From positions 2,014,001-2,078,000 of the forward strand of contig NZ_CP012602.1 of NCBI RefSeq assembly GCF_001278805.1: DNA of 64,000 bases, given 5' to 3'. Both the position numbers and the translations under genes were made by a program. How positions within the stretch are numbered: position 1 is the stretch's first letter; each line of letters opens with the position of its first letter. The notes below the pieces were generated by a model. It was not told where the DNA came from and searched no databases. It worked only from the letters and a program-made list of their open reading frames with translations. Below are positions 45,750-54,055 of the stretch, piece by piece. Origin of the DNA: Bacillus sp. FJAT-18017 (GTDB taxonomy: Bacteria; Bacillota; Bacilli; Bacillales; Cytobacillaceae).

Positions 45750-47732
45750 ATGTATTTATTCTCAAACGCGACAATCTATGTAGGCCTTGCATTGGCAATC
45801 TATTCATTACTGGTGACAACCTACGGGATTGCGACAAAGAATCAAAAATTAGTAAACAGCGGTAAAGGAGCGGCGCTTGGCCTGTTCATAAGCGCTTCGC
45901 TCGCAATGCTTTCGTTATTTTACCTTTTAGCAACCTCCCAATTCCAATATGAATATGTCAATGACTATACAAGCAGTGAACTACCGGTTATTTATAAACT
46001 CACTGCATTGTGGGCAGGGAACGCGGGCTCGCTGCTTCTGTGGACTTTCTTCCTCACACTTTATATTGTCATGATTGTTTTTTCGCGGAAGATGAAAGGC
46101 AATCCAATGGTTCCGTACATCATGTCCATCCTGATGGCCAATGGTGTGTTCTTCTTCCTTGTACTTGCGTTTGTTGCAAATCCATTCAATATACTGCCTG
46201 AAGTTCCGGTTGAAGGAAAAGGGCTTAACCCGATGCTTCAGAACCCTGGCATGATCATCCATCCTGTTACTCTGTACCTTGGTTATGTTGGTCTGGCTGT
46301 TCCATTCGCATTCGCAATGGCTGCCTTGATCCTGAAGAATATGGATGACTTTTGGATCAAGATGACGAGAAGATGGACGATTATCGCCTGGCTATTCTTG
46401 AGTCTTGGCAATATCTTCGGCGGCCAGTGGGCGTATGTTGAGCTCGGCTGGGGCGGTTACTGGGCATGGGATCCTGTTGAGAACGCATCCTTTATGCCTT
46501 GGCTTACAGCAACAGCATTCCTGCACTCTGTCATGATTCAGGAACGTAAGAATATGTTAAAGGTCTGGAATATTAGTTTAATCATTATCTCGTATGCTCT
46601 CACTCTATTTGGTACATTCCTGGTCCGAAGCGGTGTATTGACATCGGTTCATGCTTTTGCAAACTCCAATCTTGGATTATACTTCCTGATTTTCATGGGA
46701 GTAGCCGTAATTGGGGCAATGTATGTCCTTATGAGCCGCTACAATCTGATCAAACGGAGTGCTGGGGAATTCAATTCCTATGTCTCTAAAGAAAGCAGTT
46801 TCCTAATTAATAACCTTTTGCTTGTAGGTTCTGCCTTCGCAGTCTTCTGGGGAACTATTTTCCCACTTGTTTCTGAAGCAGTCCGCGGCACGAAGGTTAC
46901 GGTCGGAATCCCATTCTTTAATGCAACGCAGGCACCAATTTTACTAGCGATGATGTTCGTTATGGCGGTTTGTCCTCTGCTTGCATGGCAAAGATCATCC
47001 CTTAAAAACCTGAAGAAGAATTTCCTTATTCCAGCCATTATCGCGGTTGTGGCAATGGCCATGATGGTTATCCTTGGAATTTCAAAGGCATGGGCTGTCA
47101 TTGGATATGGTGTCATCTCGCTTCTGCTATGCACTCACTATCTAGAGTTTCATAGAGGTGTCAGGGCACGCCGGAAAATGACTCATGAAAGCATTCCTGT
47201 TGCGCTTTACCGCCTGATGACAAAGAACCGCCGCCGTTATGGAGGCTACATCGTCCATTTAGGTATCGCCTTTATTGCTGTCGGAATTATCGGCTCTCAG
47301 AACTATGACCATGAAACAATGAAAACTGTTGAAGTTGGTGGTTCTATTGAAATTGATGATTACAGGATCAATTATGACAAGCTGGACCAAAGGTCTGAGG
47401 GCATCAATGATATCGTTTACGCAGATTTGACAGTATTTAAAAATGGTGAAAGATTAGGCAATTACGAGGTGGAAAAAGTTTTCTACGGCAACTGGGATCA
47501 GCCATCCTCGGAAGTAGCACTAATTTCAAACGCAGTTGAGGATTTATATATTATCCTCAGCGCCTGGGAAGATGATGGAAGGGCAACTTTCATCGTAAAA
47601 GTAATTCCAATGATGACCGCTATGTGGGTCGGATCATTCCTGATTGTAATAGGTTCGGTGTTTGCGGTATGGAATGGCAGATATCAAAATGTTACCCCTA
47701 GATATACTGGTACATCCAGGGAGGTGGCTTAA
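45750..47732 (+). CDS. ccmF: CcmF, cytochrome c haem lyase subunit
   Basis: 660 aa, about fifteen membrane segments. The tryptophan-rich WWD domain reads WGGYWAWDPVENASFMPWL near residue 230, and conserved His flank it (IIHPVTLYLGYVG; SVHAFANSNLG). The periplasmic part ends with a soluble domain of about 90 residues and a final membrane helix. It joins haem from CcmE to apocytochrome together with CcmH. Start codon follows AGAAGGTGACG. Confidence 0.95.
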   Translation: MYLFSNATIYVGLALAIYSLLVTTYGIATKNQKLVNSGKGAALGLFISASLAMLSLFYLLATSQFQYEYVNDYTSSELPVIYKLTALWAGNAGSLLLWTFFLTLYIVMIVFSRKMKGNPMVPYIMSILMANGVFFFLVLAFVANPFNILPEVPVEGKGLNPMLQNPGMIIHPVTLYLGYVGLAVPFAFAMAALILKNMDDFWIKMTRRWTIIAWLFLSLGNIFGGQWAYVELGWGGYWAWDPVENASFMPWLTATAFLHSVMIQERKNMLKVWNISLIIISYALTLFGTFLVRSGVLTSVHAFANSNLGLYFLIFMGVAVIGAMYVLMSRYNLIKRSAGEFNSYVSKESSFLINNLLLVGSAFAVFWGTIFPLVSEAVRGTKVTVGIPFFNATQAPILLAMMFVMAVCPLLAWQRSSLKNLKKNFLIPAIIAVVAMAMMVILGISKAWAVIGYGVISLLLCTHYLEFHRGVRARRKMTHESIPVALYRLMTKNRRRYGGYIVHLGIAFIAVGIIGSQNYDHETMKTVEVGGSIEIDDYRINYDKLDQRSEGINDIVYADLTVFKNGERLGNYEVEKVFYGNWDQPSSEVALISNAVEDLYIILSAWEDDGRATFIVKVIPMMTAMWVGSFLIVIGSVFAVWNGRYQNVTPRYTGTSREVA

Positions 47733-48242
47733 ATGCTGAAAAAGCTTTATGCGGGACTGCTGATTGCGCTGGTCCTGTTCCAGGCAGCAATAGCACCTGC
47801 CGAAGCAAAGGATAAGGAATTTGACTATAAGTCCCCGGAATTTAAGGCAGTTGCATCCCAGTTTGCCTGTACATGTGGCTGCGGGCAGGACCACTATGAA
47901 TGTGATCCGAACACCTGTAACCTGACTGTGGAATTCAAGGCAGACCTCGTAGGAATGATGAACAAGGGCATGGATAAGGATGAAATCCGTAAATACTATA
48001 TCGGCATTTATGGGGAAGAAATCCTGACAGCTCCTGAAAAAGAAGGTTTCAGCCTGACTGCTTGGGTCTTTCCATTTGTTGCACTAGGCGGAGCAGGGAC
48101 CGCGGTATTCTTTGTCATTAGAAAATGGGTCAAGAGAAAAGGGCCTCAAACCTTAATGGAAGAAGAAATTGTCGGAACTGACGAAGTAGAGGGTGAAATC
48201 CTTTCTTCAATCATTGACGAGGAACGAAAAAAGTATCTTTAG
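47733..48242 (+). CDS. ccmH: CcmH, apocytochrome thiol-handling protein
   Basis: 169 aa. Signal peptide (LLIALVLFQAAIAPAEA), an extracytoplasmic helical domain and a C-terminal membrane helix (LTAWVFPFVALGGAGTAVFFVI). Classical CcmH has LRCxxC; here the site is C46-T-C48-G-C50, with extra Cys at 57 and 62, an unusual set. The family block VEFKADLVGMMNKGMDKDEIRKYY with IYGEEIL (xYG motif) is intact. It starts one base after the ccmF stop. Confidence 0.9.
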   Translation: MLKKLYAGLLIALVLFQAAIAPAEAKDKEFDYKSPEFKAVASQFACTCGCGQDHYECDPNTCNLTVEFKADLVGMMNKGMDKDEIRKYYIGIYGEEILTAPEKEGFSLTAWVFPFVALGGAGTAVFFVIRKWVKRKGPQTLMEEEIVGTDEVEGEILSSIIDEERKKYL

Positions 48243-48245
48243 GAT

Positions 48246-48617
48246 GTGAACAGAATGGATTTAGTATTTATGTTCCTTACCGCTGTGTTTCTTCTCGGCT
48301 GCCTTTACCTCGTGCTAGCGCCGTTGTTTAAAGAAGACACCTTCCTTGACCATACAAGAAAGAGCCAGACGAATGCAGCGACCAAGGAAGCATTGCTGAC
48401 AACATTAAATGAAATTGAATTTGAATACAAAATGGATAAATTGTCCGAAAGTGATTATCGACAGCTGAAAAAGCAGTACGAAATCCAGGTTACTAAAATT
48501 ATGAAGGACGAAGAAGCTTCTTCAGACAAACAAGTTGATCTTGATCTTTTAGCTGAAGTTGAAAGAGAAATTGAGGAATCCATGAAAAAGAATCGGAAAA
48601 AGGGGGAAGGAAAGTGA
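48246..48617 (+). CDS. CcmI-like short membrane protein
   Basis: 123 aa. One membrane helix (LVFMFLTAVFLLGCLYLVLAPLF) and a charged coiled-coil tail with KEALLTTLNEIEFEYKMDKLSESDY, the layout of the N-terminal part of CcmI without its TPR domain. CcmI presents apocytochrome to the lyase. Assignment rests on this layout and on its place after ccmH. Overlaps the next gene by four bases. Confidence 0.75.
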   Translation: MNRMDLVFMFLTAVFLLGCLYLVLAPLFKEDTFLDHTRKSQTNAATKEALLTTLNEIEFEYKMDKLSESDYRQLKKQYEIQVTKIMKDEEASSDKQVDLDLLAEVEREIEESMKKNRKKGEGK

Positions 48618-49600
48618 TTAAAAAAATCACGATTTTCCTTCTCGGCCTAATGCTCCTCGCCCCAGTAACCGGGGCGAGTGCAGCCGAATCGAAAATCACC
48701 ATAGATATGCTTTATTTAGTCGTTAGTCCTGCTGAAGACGGGTCTACTAATATGATGTATATGGTGAATTACACCAATACCGATTCCGCGGAATATAAAG
48801 GTGATGGCAAAAGTGAGGCTGTGCTCAATGTAACTTTACCAGAGGGTGCAACAAATTTAGCTTTCATGGATGCGAAGATTACCTCCAAACAAACTGATAC
48901 AGGTTTTATTACCACAGATCCCATACCGGGGAATCAAACAGTTGTCCTGCCATATAGCTACAGAATGCCGGCTGGAAAGGATATTAATCTTGCATTTGAT
49001 TATCCGGCTCAATTGATACAGGTGCTAGTACCTGAAGGCATGGGGAGTATTGAATTTAAGGGAATCAAGGCCACTAACCAGGGATTTTTTGATTTTGAAG
49101 ATCAAAAATATGTTGGCTATAGTGTAGAAGGCATTCAGGCAAACCAAAAGCTGACGATGAACTATAACAAGGATGTACAGCCAAGCCCAAGCGAAACAGC
49201 TCAGGCTGGAGGAAATAGTACAGATTCTGTCGTTTCAAAACAATCGCCTGCATTCCATAATCCAGGACATTTGCGAATGTGGTTCCAGTCTCCATTAAAA
49301 AGCTTCGATCCACACATTTTAATGATTATTCTGGCTGCTATTTTGATAGCTGGAATAAGTTATTACTCTTATTTCAGGGTCAAAAATAGGGCAGAAGTAG
49401 AAAAGCTTGAGAACGATTCAGATGAGAAAGCATTCAAGCTGCTTATGGCAAAGCAAAAGACCATTATGGATAAAATCATTGAACTCGAAGAAAATCTTGG
49501 CAATGGGGAGCTCTCCGAGGACGAATATAATGCGAAGCTTGAGGCTTACAAGCAGCACCTGGTCAAAGTAAAGCTTGGGCTCAGGAGATTTGTAGAGTAA
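48614..49600 (+). CDS. unknown membrane protein within the ccm operon
   Basis: 328 aa. Signal peptide (ITIFLLGLMLLAPVTGASA), an extracytoplasmic beta-rich domain, a Ser/Gly linker, a membrane helix (ILMIILAAILIAGISYYSYF) and a cytoplasmic helical hairpin (IMDKIIELEENLGNGELSED). The plan matches the 44194-45258 product: secreted domain, linker, one helix, and a tail with the NG-x-(L/I) turn between helices. No Cys. Function unknown; the GTG at 48614 overlaps the preceding gene and follows GGGGGAAGG. Confidence 0.75.
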   Translation: MIKKITIFLLGLMLLAPVTGASAAESKITIDMLYLVVSPAEDGSTNMMYMVNYTNTDSAEYKGDGKSEAVLNVTLPEGATNLAFMDAKITSKQTDTGFITTDPIPGNQTVVLPYSYRMPAGKDINLAFDYPAQLIQVLVPEGMGSIEFKGIKATNQGFFDFEDQKYVGYSVEGIQANQKLTMNYNKDVQPSPSETAQAGGNSTDSVVSKQSPAFHNPGHLRMWFQSPLKSFDPHILMIILAAILIAGISYYSYFRVKNRAEVEKLENDSDEKAFKLLMAKQKTIMDKIIELEENLGNGELSEDEYNAKLEAYKQHLVKVKLGLRRFVE

Positions 49601-49622
49601 GAGCACGCAAGGAGGGTCTCTT

Positions 49623-50327
49623 ATGATAGAAGTAAAAAAGCTTACCAAGCAGGCTGATAGTAAACTGATTTTGAGAGGTATTAATCTCACCATCAACAAG
49701 GGAGAAACAGTCGGGATATTGGGACCGAACGGGGCGGGAAAAAGCACACTCCTGAAGGTCCTGGCCACACTGATCAAGCCATCGACGGGTGAGGTGACAA
49801 TAGGAGGGTTCAGCCTCCGAAAAGAGCAGTCAGAGATTAAGAAGCTGTTTGGTTATCTTCCGCACTCTAGTTTGCTCTATGACCACTATTCTCCTCGTGA
49901 AAATCTTGTATTCTTTGGAAACCTATATGGTATAAAGAATCCGGAACAAAGAGCCGTTGAGTTAGTCAAAGAGGTAGGTTTATCATTTTTTCTTAATGAG
50001 CCAGTCAAAAACTTTTCACGCGGCATGATCCAACGTATAGCGATTGCTCGGGCAATCGTCCATGATCCAGAAATCCTTTTTCTTGACGAACCACATACCG
50101 GGCTGGACCAGGGAGCGATTTCAATCCTGAATAACGTCATCCTGAGAATGAAGGAAAAGGGTGCAACTACTTTGATGGTAACGCATGACTTTAAACAAGC
50201 AGCCGAGATATGTGATCGGATTATCATCATTAAAAATGGAAAAATAGCGGATGACTTTATCCTGGAGGATAAAATGATTGACCTATTATCCGAAAAATAC
50301 AATGACCAGGTGGAGGGAGTTTCATGA
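49623..50327 (+). CDS. ccmA: CcmA, ATPase of the haem-chaperone release complex
   Basis: 234 aa ABC ATPase: Walker A GPNGAGKS near residue 38, Q-loop GYLPHSSLLYD, signature FSRGMIQR (noncanonical SRGM in place of SGGQ, as is common in CcmA), Walker B ILFLDEP and the His switch VTHDF. With CcmB it uses ATP to release haem-loaded CcmE from CcmC. Overlaps ccmB by four bases; AAGGAGGG precedes the ATG. Confidence 0.92.
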   Translation: MIEVKKLTKQADSKLILRGINLTINKGETVGILGPNGAGKSTLLKVLATLIKPSTGEVTIGGFSLRKEQSEIKKLFGYLPHSSLLYDHYSPRENLVFFGNLYGIKNPEQRAVELVKEVGLSFFLNEPVKNFSRGMIQRIAIARAIVHDPEILFLDEPHTGLDQGAISILNNVILRMKEKGATTLMVTHDFKQAAEICDRIIIIKNGKIADDFILEDKMIDLLSEKYNDQVEGVS

Positions 50328-51004
50328 ACTATTTAAAGCCCGCCCTCCTTTTGGCAAAAAAAGATTTATACTCTGAATTCAAAACAAAACAAGTCCTGGT
50401 GACAATGGCCATTTTTGCTGGGCTTGTCATCCTGATTTTCAGCTTTGCTTTTGATCCTGCGAACAACACAACCAAGGCAGTCATTCCCGGAGTCATCTGG
50501 GTCATTATCGTGTTTTCAGGGATTCTGGGTTTGAACAGGTCCATCATATCCGAACAGAGAAACGATACAATGCAAAGCCTGTTAATCGCACCGATGGACA
50601 AGTCGAGTATCTTTTTAGGGAAAATGCTGGCAAACCTTGCTATGATGCTGATTGTTGAGATAGTCGCCCTGCCATTTTTATTCTTGTTATTCGACTTTAA
50701 AATTACAGGCAGCTTTGGTTACTTCATTCTCGTTTTGTTCATTGGAACGTTTGGCTTTATCTCAATAGGGACGTTTCTTGCAGTGCTGGCATCCAACTCA
50801 AAAAGCAGTGAAATGCTCCTGCCGCTCCTGCTATTCCCAATAACCAGTCCGATATTGATTGGAGCTGTGCAAGCAACTAAAATCATACTCACCAATATTG
50901 AAAAACTCCCAAGTGCAATTGCCTGGATACAACTTATCGGTGCGTATGATGTGATATTTTTCGTCCTTTGCTTTTTATTAATAGAATATGTGTTGGAGGT
51001 ATAG
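50324..51004 (+). CDS. ccmB: CcmB, membrane subunit of the CcmAB transporter
   Basis: 226 aa with six membrane segments and the CcmB block GVIWVIIVFSGILGLNRS near residue 55, followed by SEQRNDTMQSLLIAP. Partner of CcmA. Normal length. It ends four bases before the ccmC ATG. Confidence 0.92.
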   Translation: MNYLKPALLLAKKDLYSEFKTKQVLVTMAIFAGLVILIFSFAFDPANNTTKAVIPGVIWVIIVFSGILGLNRSIISEQRNDTMQSLLIAPMDKSSIFLGKMLANLAMMLIVEIVALPFLFLLFDFKITGSFGYFILVLFIGTFGFISIGTFLAVLASNSKSSEMLLPLLLFPITSPILIGAVQATKIILTNIEKLPSAIAWIQLIGAYDVIFFVLCFLLIEYVLEV

Positions 51005-51007
51005 GAG

Positions 51008-51769
51008 ATGGATCTAAATCTCAATAAAGACAGTGCCGTGCTCCATTCTAAAGCTGATAAAGCTTTTGGAAACCCATTGGTCTCTAAGGTTTTGTTTGGT
51101 GGAACCATCGTAACAATGCTTGTCTCAATTTACTTGATATTCATGTATGCGAACATTGAAAAATTTATGGGTGTCGTTCAAAAAATATTTTATATCCACG
51201 TTTCTACAGCCTGGATTGCATTTCTTGCCTTCTTTGTAACATTTGTTTTCAGTATTCTATTTCTCTGGAAACGTGAACGGATTTATGACACATACGCTTA
51301 CATTTCTGCTGAGATCGGCGTTTTGTTTACAACAGTCGTTTTGACAACCGGTCCAATCTGGGCAAAATCCTCCTGGAATGTCTGGTGGGCTTGGGAACCG
51401 CGTCTGACTACTACTCTGATTTTATGGTTTATCTATATCGCTTATATTATGATTCGCCAAATGGATGGCGCGTGGGATAAAAAAGCTCGCCTTTGTGCAG
51501 TATTCGGTATCATCGGGTTTGCGGATGTTCCAATCGTTTGGTTCGCAATCCGCTGGTGGAATACGAAATTCCACCCAGTCGTTTTCGGAGAAGGAAAAGA
51601 CCAATCTGGCGGCGGAATCGATGATACGATGCTTGTAGCGCTTCTTGCTTCCATTTCTGCAATGACATTCCTCTATGCATTCTTGCTGCATAAGGGTGTC
51701 ATAATTGAAAATATGAAAATCAAAGTTACTCAGTACAAAGAAAAAATTCGCGAAGCAATCGAAAACTAG
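51008..51769 (+). CDS. ccmC: CcmC, haem delivery protein to CcmE
   Basis: 253 aa, six membrane segments. The WWD domain reads WNVWWAWEPRLTTTLILWF near residue 118, with flanking His in FYIHVSTAWIAF and in the later WWNTKFHPVVFG. CcmC attaches haem to CcmE. The same fold occurs in ResC/CcsA, but the length and the neighbours ccmA, ccmB, ccmD and ccmE settle the assignment. Confidence 0.94.
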   Translation: MDLNLNKDSAVLHSKADKAFGNPLVSKVLFGGTIVTMLVSIYLIFMYANIEKFMGVVQKIFYIHVSTAWIAFLAFFVTFVFSILFLWKRERIYDTYAYISAEIGVLFTTVVLTTGPIWAKSSWNVWWAWEPRLTTTLILWFIYIAYIMIRQMDGAWDKKARLCAVFGIIGFADVPIVWFAIRWWNTKFHPVVFGEGKDQSGGGIDDTMLVALLASISAMTFLYAFLLHKGVIIENMKIKVTQYKEKIREAIEN

Positions 51770-51781
51770 GAGGAAACTAAA

Positions 51782-51907
51782 ATGGAATTCATGTATGGAG
51801 CATATTCAGTAGCCTGGATTTTAATCTTCGGATATATTGCGATTCTCGGCAAACGTCAAACAAATCTCAAGAAGGAAATTGAATTCTTGAAGCAATTGGA
51901 AAAATAA
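51782..51907 (+). CDS. ccmD: CcmD-like small membrane protein
   Basis: 41 aa: MEFMYGAYSVAWILIFGYIAILGKRQ with a charged helical tail ending FLKQLEK (the sequence is given in part). One membrane helix with a short extracytoplasmic N-terminus is the CcmD plan; CcmD holds CcmC, CcmE and CcmAB together. The ribosome site AGGAGG is 8 nt upstream and it follows ccmC by 12 nt. Too short for most gene callers. Confidence 0.85.
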   Translation: MEFMYGAYSVAWILIFGYIAILGKRQTNLKKEIEFLKQLEK

Positions 51908-51914
51908 CTTTAAA

Positions 51915-51945
51915 TTGCAGGGCCTGAAAATGTCAGGTCCTGCAA
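51915..51945 (+). other. strong hairpin without a T run after ccmD
   Basis: TTGCAGGGCCTGA pairs with TCAGGTCCTGCAA (one G-U pair) over a five-base loop. The lack of T residues argues against termination; it may mark an mRNA processing or stabilising site before the thioredoxin gene. Confidence 0.55.
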
Positions 51946-52008
51946 TGTGGTATCTCCGTCAAGGCGGTACAGGCGGAATATCAATAATCTGTATCAGGAG
52001 GAAATACC

Positions 52009-52587
52009 ATGAATCAGGAAGAGATCAATGGTACTGAAGAAAATCCCTCTGTTGTAGAGCAGCCGAAAACAACGTCCATGAAACAAAAAGTCATCAGGAT
52101 GACAATCATCGTTGTCGTGCTCGGACTGTTCGGCGTTATCGGCATGAGCATGGCCAAAAAAGCAGATATTTCAACAATTGGCGACCCGGCTCCGGCCTTT
52201 GAGCTTGAAGATATCGATGGGAAGATGAGGACGCTTTCGGAATATAATCAAGACCAGGTAGTTGTGATTAACTATTTTGCAACCTGGTGCGGTCCATGTG
52301 TGGATGAAGCCCCTGAATTGGAAGCCTTTGAGCAAGAATATGGTGACCGTTATAAGCTTTTGATTCTCGATTTAGGGGAAACCAGGGATCGAGTTAAGAA
52401 GTTTATGGAAAAGCATAATACAACTTCCACCTATTTATTCGACTATAATTCCAAGACAGCAAAACTTTACGGAGTAACCGGCCAGCCGGAAACCTTTGTG
52501 ATTGATAAAAAAGGCGTAATCCGTGAACATATTAAAGGCCCGATTACAAAGATGGAATTATACACCCTCGTCAGCAAATATGAGTAG
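52009..52587 (+). CDS. membrane-anchored thioredoxin-like protein (CcmG/ResA type)
   Basis: 192 aa. A cytoplasmic N-terminus of about 30 residues, one membrane helix (MTIIVVVLGLFGVIGMSM) and an extracytoplasmic TlpA/ResA-type domain with NYFATWCGPCVDEAPE near residue 90 and cis-Pro in GVTGQPETFVID. It should reduce the haem-binding cysteines of apocytochromes. Whether it is closer to ResA or to CcmG cannot be decided by eye. AGGAGG precedes the ATG. Confidence 0.88.
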   Translation: MNQEEINGTEENPSVVEQPKTTSMKQKVIRMTIIVVVLGLFGVIGMSMAKKADISTIGDPAPAFELEDIDGKMRTLSEYNQDQVVVINYFATWCGPCVDEAPELEAFEQEYGDRYKLLILDLGETRDRVKKFMEKHNTTSTYLFDYNSKTAKLYGVTGQPETFVIDKKGVIREHIKGPITKMELYTLVSKYE

Positions 52588-52647
52588 AAAAGTATAAGCT
52601 GGACAACAAACTTTGTTCCATTTATCGTAATGGTATATACGCTATAA

Positions 52648-52686
52648 GAAGAGTGTCCCAAGAGAATATATGGGACACTCTTTTTG
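52648..52686 (+). terminator. terminator of the ccm operon
   Basis: AAGAGTGTCCCA / TGGGACACTC with a loop of about ten bases, then TTTTT. Confidence 0.9.
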
Positions 52687-52839
52687 TATTATCTAAGATT
52701 TCCGTTCATCCAAGGGAAAGCACCCATGGATAACCACCGTGGGGACACATTTTCGAAGAGAACTTGTTGGGGCTATCAATGTGCTTACACATGTCATACT
52801 CCTCGGTGCTATTAACTGTGCGGTCTAACTGTTTATGAT

Positions 52840-53045
52840 GACCCTGATGGTTATTAGATGATGGGTGCGGTCGTCAAAACGTCAATAGAGGTTCTTGACG
52901 ACCCTGTAGGTAAAGAAATTGAGGGTGCGGTCGTCAATAGAGGTTCTTGACGACCCTGTAGGCAAAGGAATTGAGGGTACGGTCGTCAATAGAGGTTCTT
53001 GACGACCCTGTAGGTAAAGAAATTGAGGGTACGGTCGTCAATAGG
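52840..53045. repeat. tandem array of 52-bp hairpin repeats
   Basis: Unit starts (GACCCTG) are at 52900, 52952 and 53004, exactly 52 bp apart, with a degenerate unit from 52840 (60 bp). Each unit carries the palindrome GGTCGTCAA-TAGAGGTTC-TTGACGACC (arms of nine bases, loop of nine, named in parts) and a 25-bp linker with AGGTAAAGAAATTGAGGGT. Units differ at only a few positions. The unit length is not a multiple of three and no frame runs through it, so it is noncoding. The surrounding 52687-53186 region has no gene. Confidence 0.9.
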
Positions 53046-53187
53046 GATTTACTGCCCTTTTCTCACGTAAGCCATTCATGAAGTTCAAATCCTGTTCAAA
53101 TTATTAGTTAGCATAAATGAGGATTTTGAACGAGTCTTCGCCACTTCCGTTCCAATTAAATAAGTTTTTTTGTTCATCCTCCATATT

Positions 53188-53226
53188 TTTAAAAAGGATT
53201 AAGCCCTCGGGCTTAATCCTTTTTGT
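53188..53226. terminator. bidirectional terminator downstream of the SIMPL gene
   Basis: Perfect AAAAAGGATTAAGCCC / GGGCTTAATCCTTTTT with a TCG loop. Confidence 0.9.
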
Positions 53227-53230
53227 ATTA

Positions 53231-53890
53231 TTAATTTCGCCGCGTAAAGCTATAGATGGCTGTTATGGTCGCCTCTATAAGCAGCTGGCCTGGCTGGATT
53301 GGGGTGCTGGTTGCCCCTTTAACCATCGGAACCTGATATTCCATTAGCGGCCTTGCAATCCGATTTTCTTCAACTTGAACAGGAACAGAGTCAAGGGCAA
53401 CATTTATAGCACCCGCTATTGTTTTTGCCTTATTAAAAGAATTTCTAACGGCCAATTCCAGGGCTTCATTATAAAGCCCCTCCTTCCTTTTGGCTGTAAA
53501 AGCTATATCTGAAATGTAATTGGCCCCATTTTGAACAGCTGTGTCCACTACTGTGCCTACCTTTTCCAAATCGGAGATGGTTACCTGTAAAAGATGAGTA
53601 ATCTTGTAGCCGCGAAATGTCTGGACACCGTCCTTATAATCATAAACTGATTCAATACGATAATCGAGTGTCTTAATATTTTCAGATGGAATCCCGGTTT
53701 GCTGAATGGATTGGATAACTGCTGCTACAGCCCTGGCATTTTGCTGCTGTCCTTGTACGAGGTCCTGGACCTCTGTTGAAACACCCACAGTAACTGTTGC
53801 TGTATCCGGACTGGCGGCAACGGAACCCTCACCCTGCACTTGAATGATATCCTTCTTTAAGTTTGATTGCCTTTCAAAAGTTTCAGCCAC
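53231..53890 (-). CDS. SIMPL (DUF541) domain protein
   Basis: 219 aa. The N-terminal half has VQGEGSVAASPDTATVTVGVST and the later NIKTLDYRIESVYDYKDG pattern of the SIMPL/DUF541 family, whose members form oligomeric rings. Most relatives are exported, but no signal peptide is seen here, so it may be cytoplasmic or released by lysis. Function unknown. The start follows AGGAGGAAA. Confidence 0.87.
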   Translation of the reverse strand: MAETFERQSNLKKDIIQVQGEGSVAASPDTATVTVGVSTEVQDLVQGQQQNARAVAAVIQSIQQTGIPSENIKTLDYRIESVYDYKDGVQTFRGYKITHLLQVTISDLEKVGTVVDTAVQNGANYISDIAFTAKRKEGLYNEALELAVRNSFNKAKTIAGAINVALDSVPVQVEENRIARPLMEYQVPMVKGATSTPIQPGQLLIEATITAIYSFTRRN

Positions 53891-53990
53891 ACTTTTTTCC
53901 TCCTTTCAATCTTCCTTCCTATTGAATTGTACTCCTTTGTTTTTTATACATACCATCTGTTATTGATTCTATTTGATTATAAGCTAACAG

Positions 53991-54018
53991 TCATATTAAG
54001 CATGTACAGGCATACATT
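53991..54018 (+). promoter_or_regulatory. SigE promoter of the spoIIIA operon
   Basis: TCATATT (53991-53997), 13 nt, CATACATT (54011-54018): close to the mother-cell SigE consensus. spoIIIA is SigE-driven in B. subtilis. Confidence 0.85.
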
Positions 54019-54055
54019 TTAACTATGGTAGGTGCAGAAAGGGAGGAGTATGCCA

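Noticed and set aside
52840-53045. CRISPR array
   Set aside because: Repeats have a fixed period, but the linkers are nearly identical instead of variable spacers, and no cas genes are nearby.
53117-53347. 76-codon open frame on the plus strand
   Set aside because: It runs through a perfect bidirectional terminator and into the antisense of the SIMPL gene.
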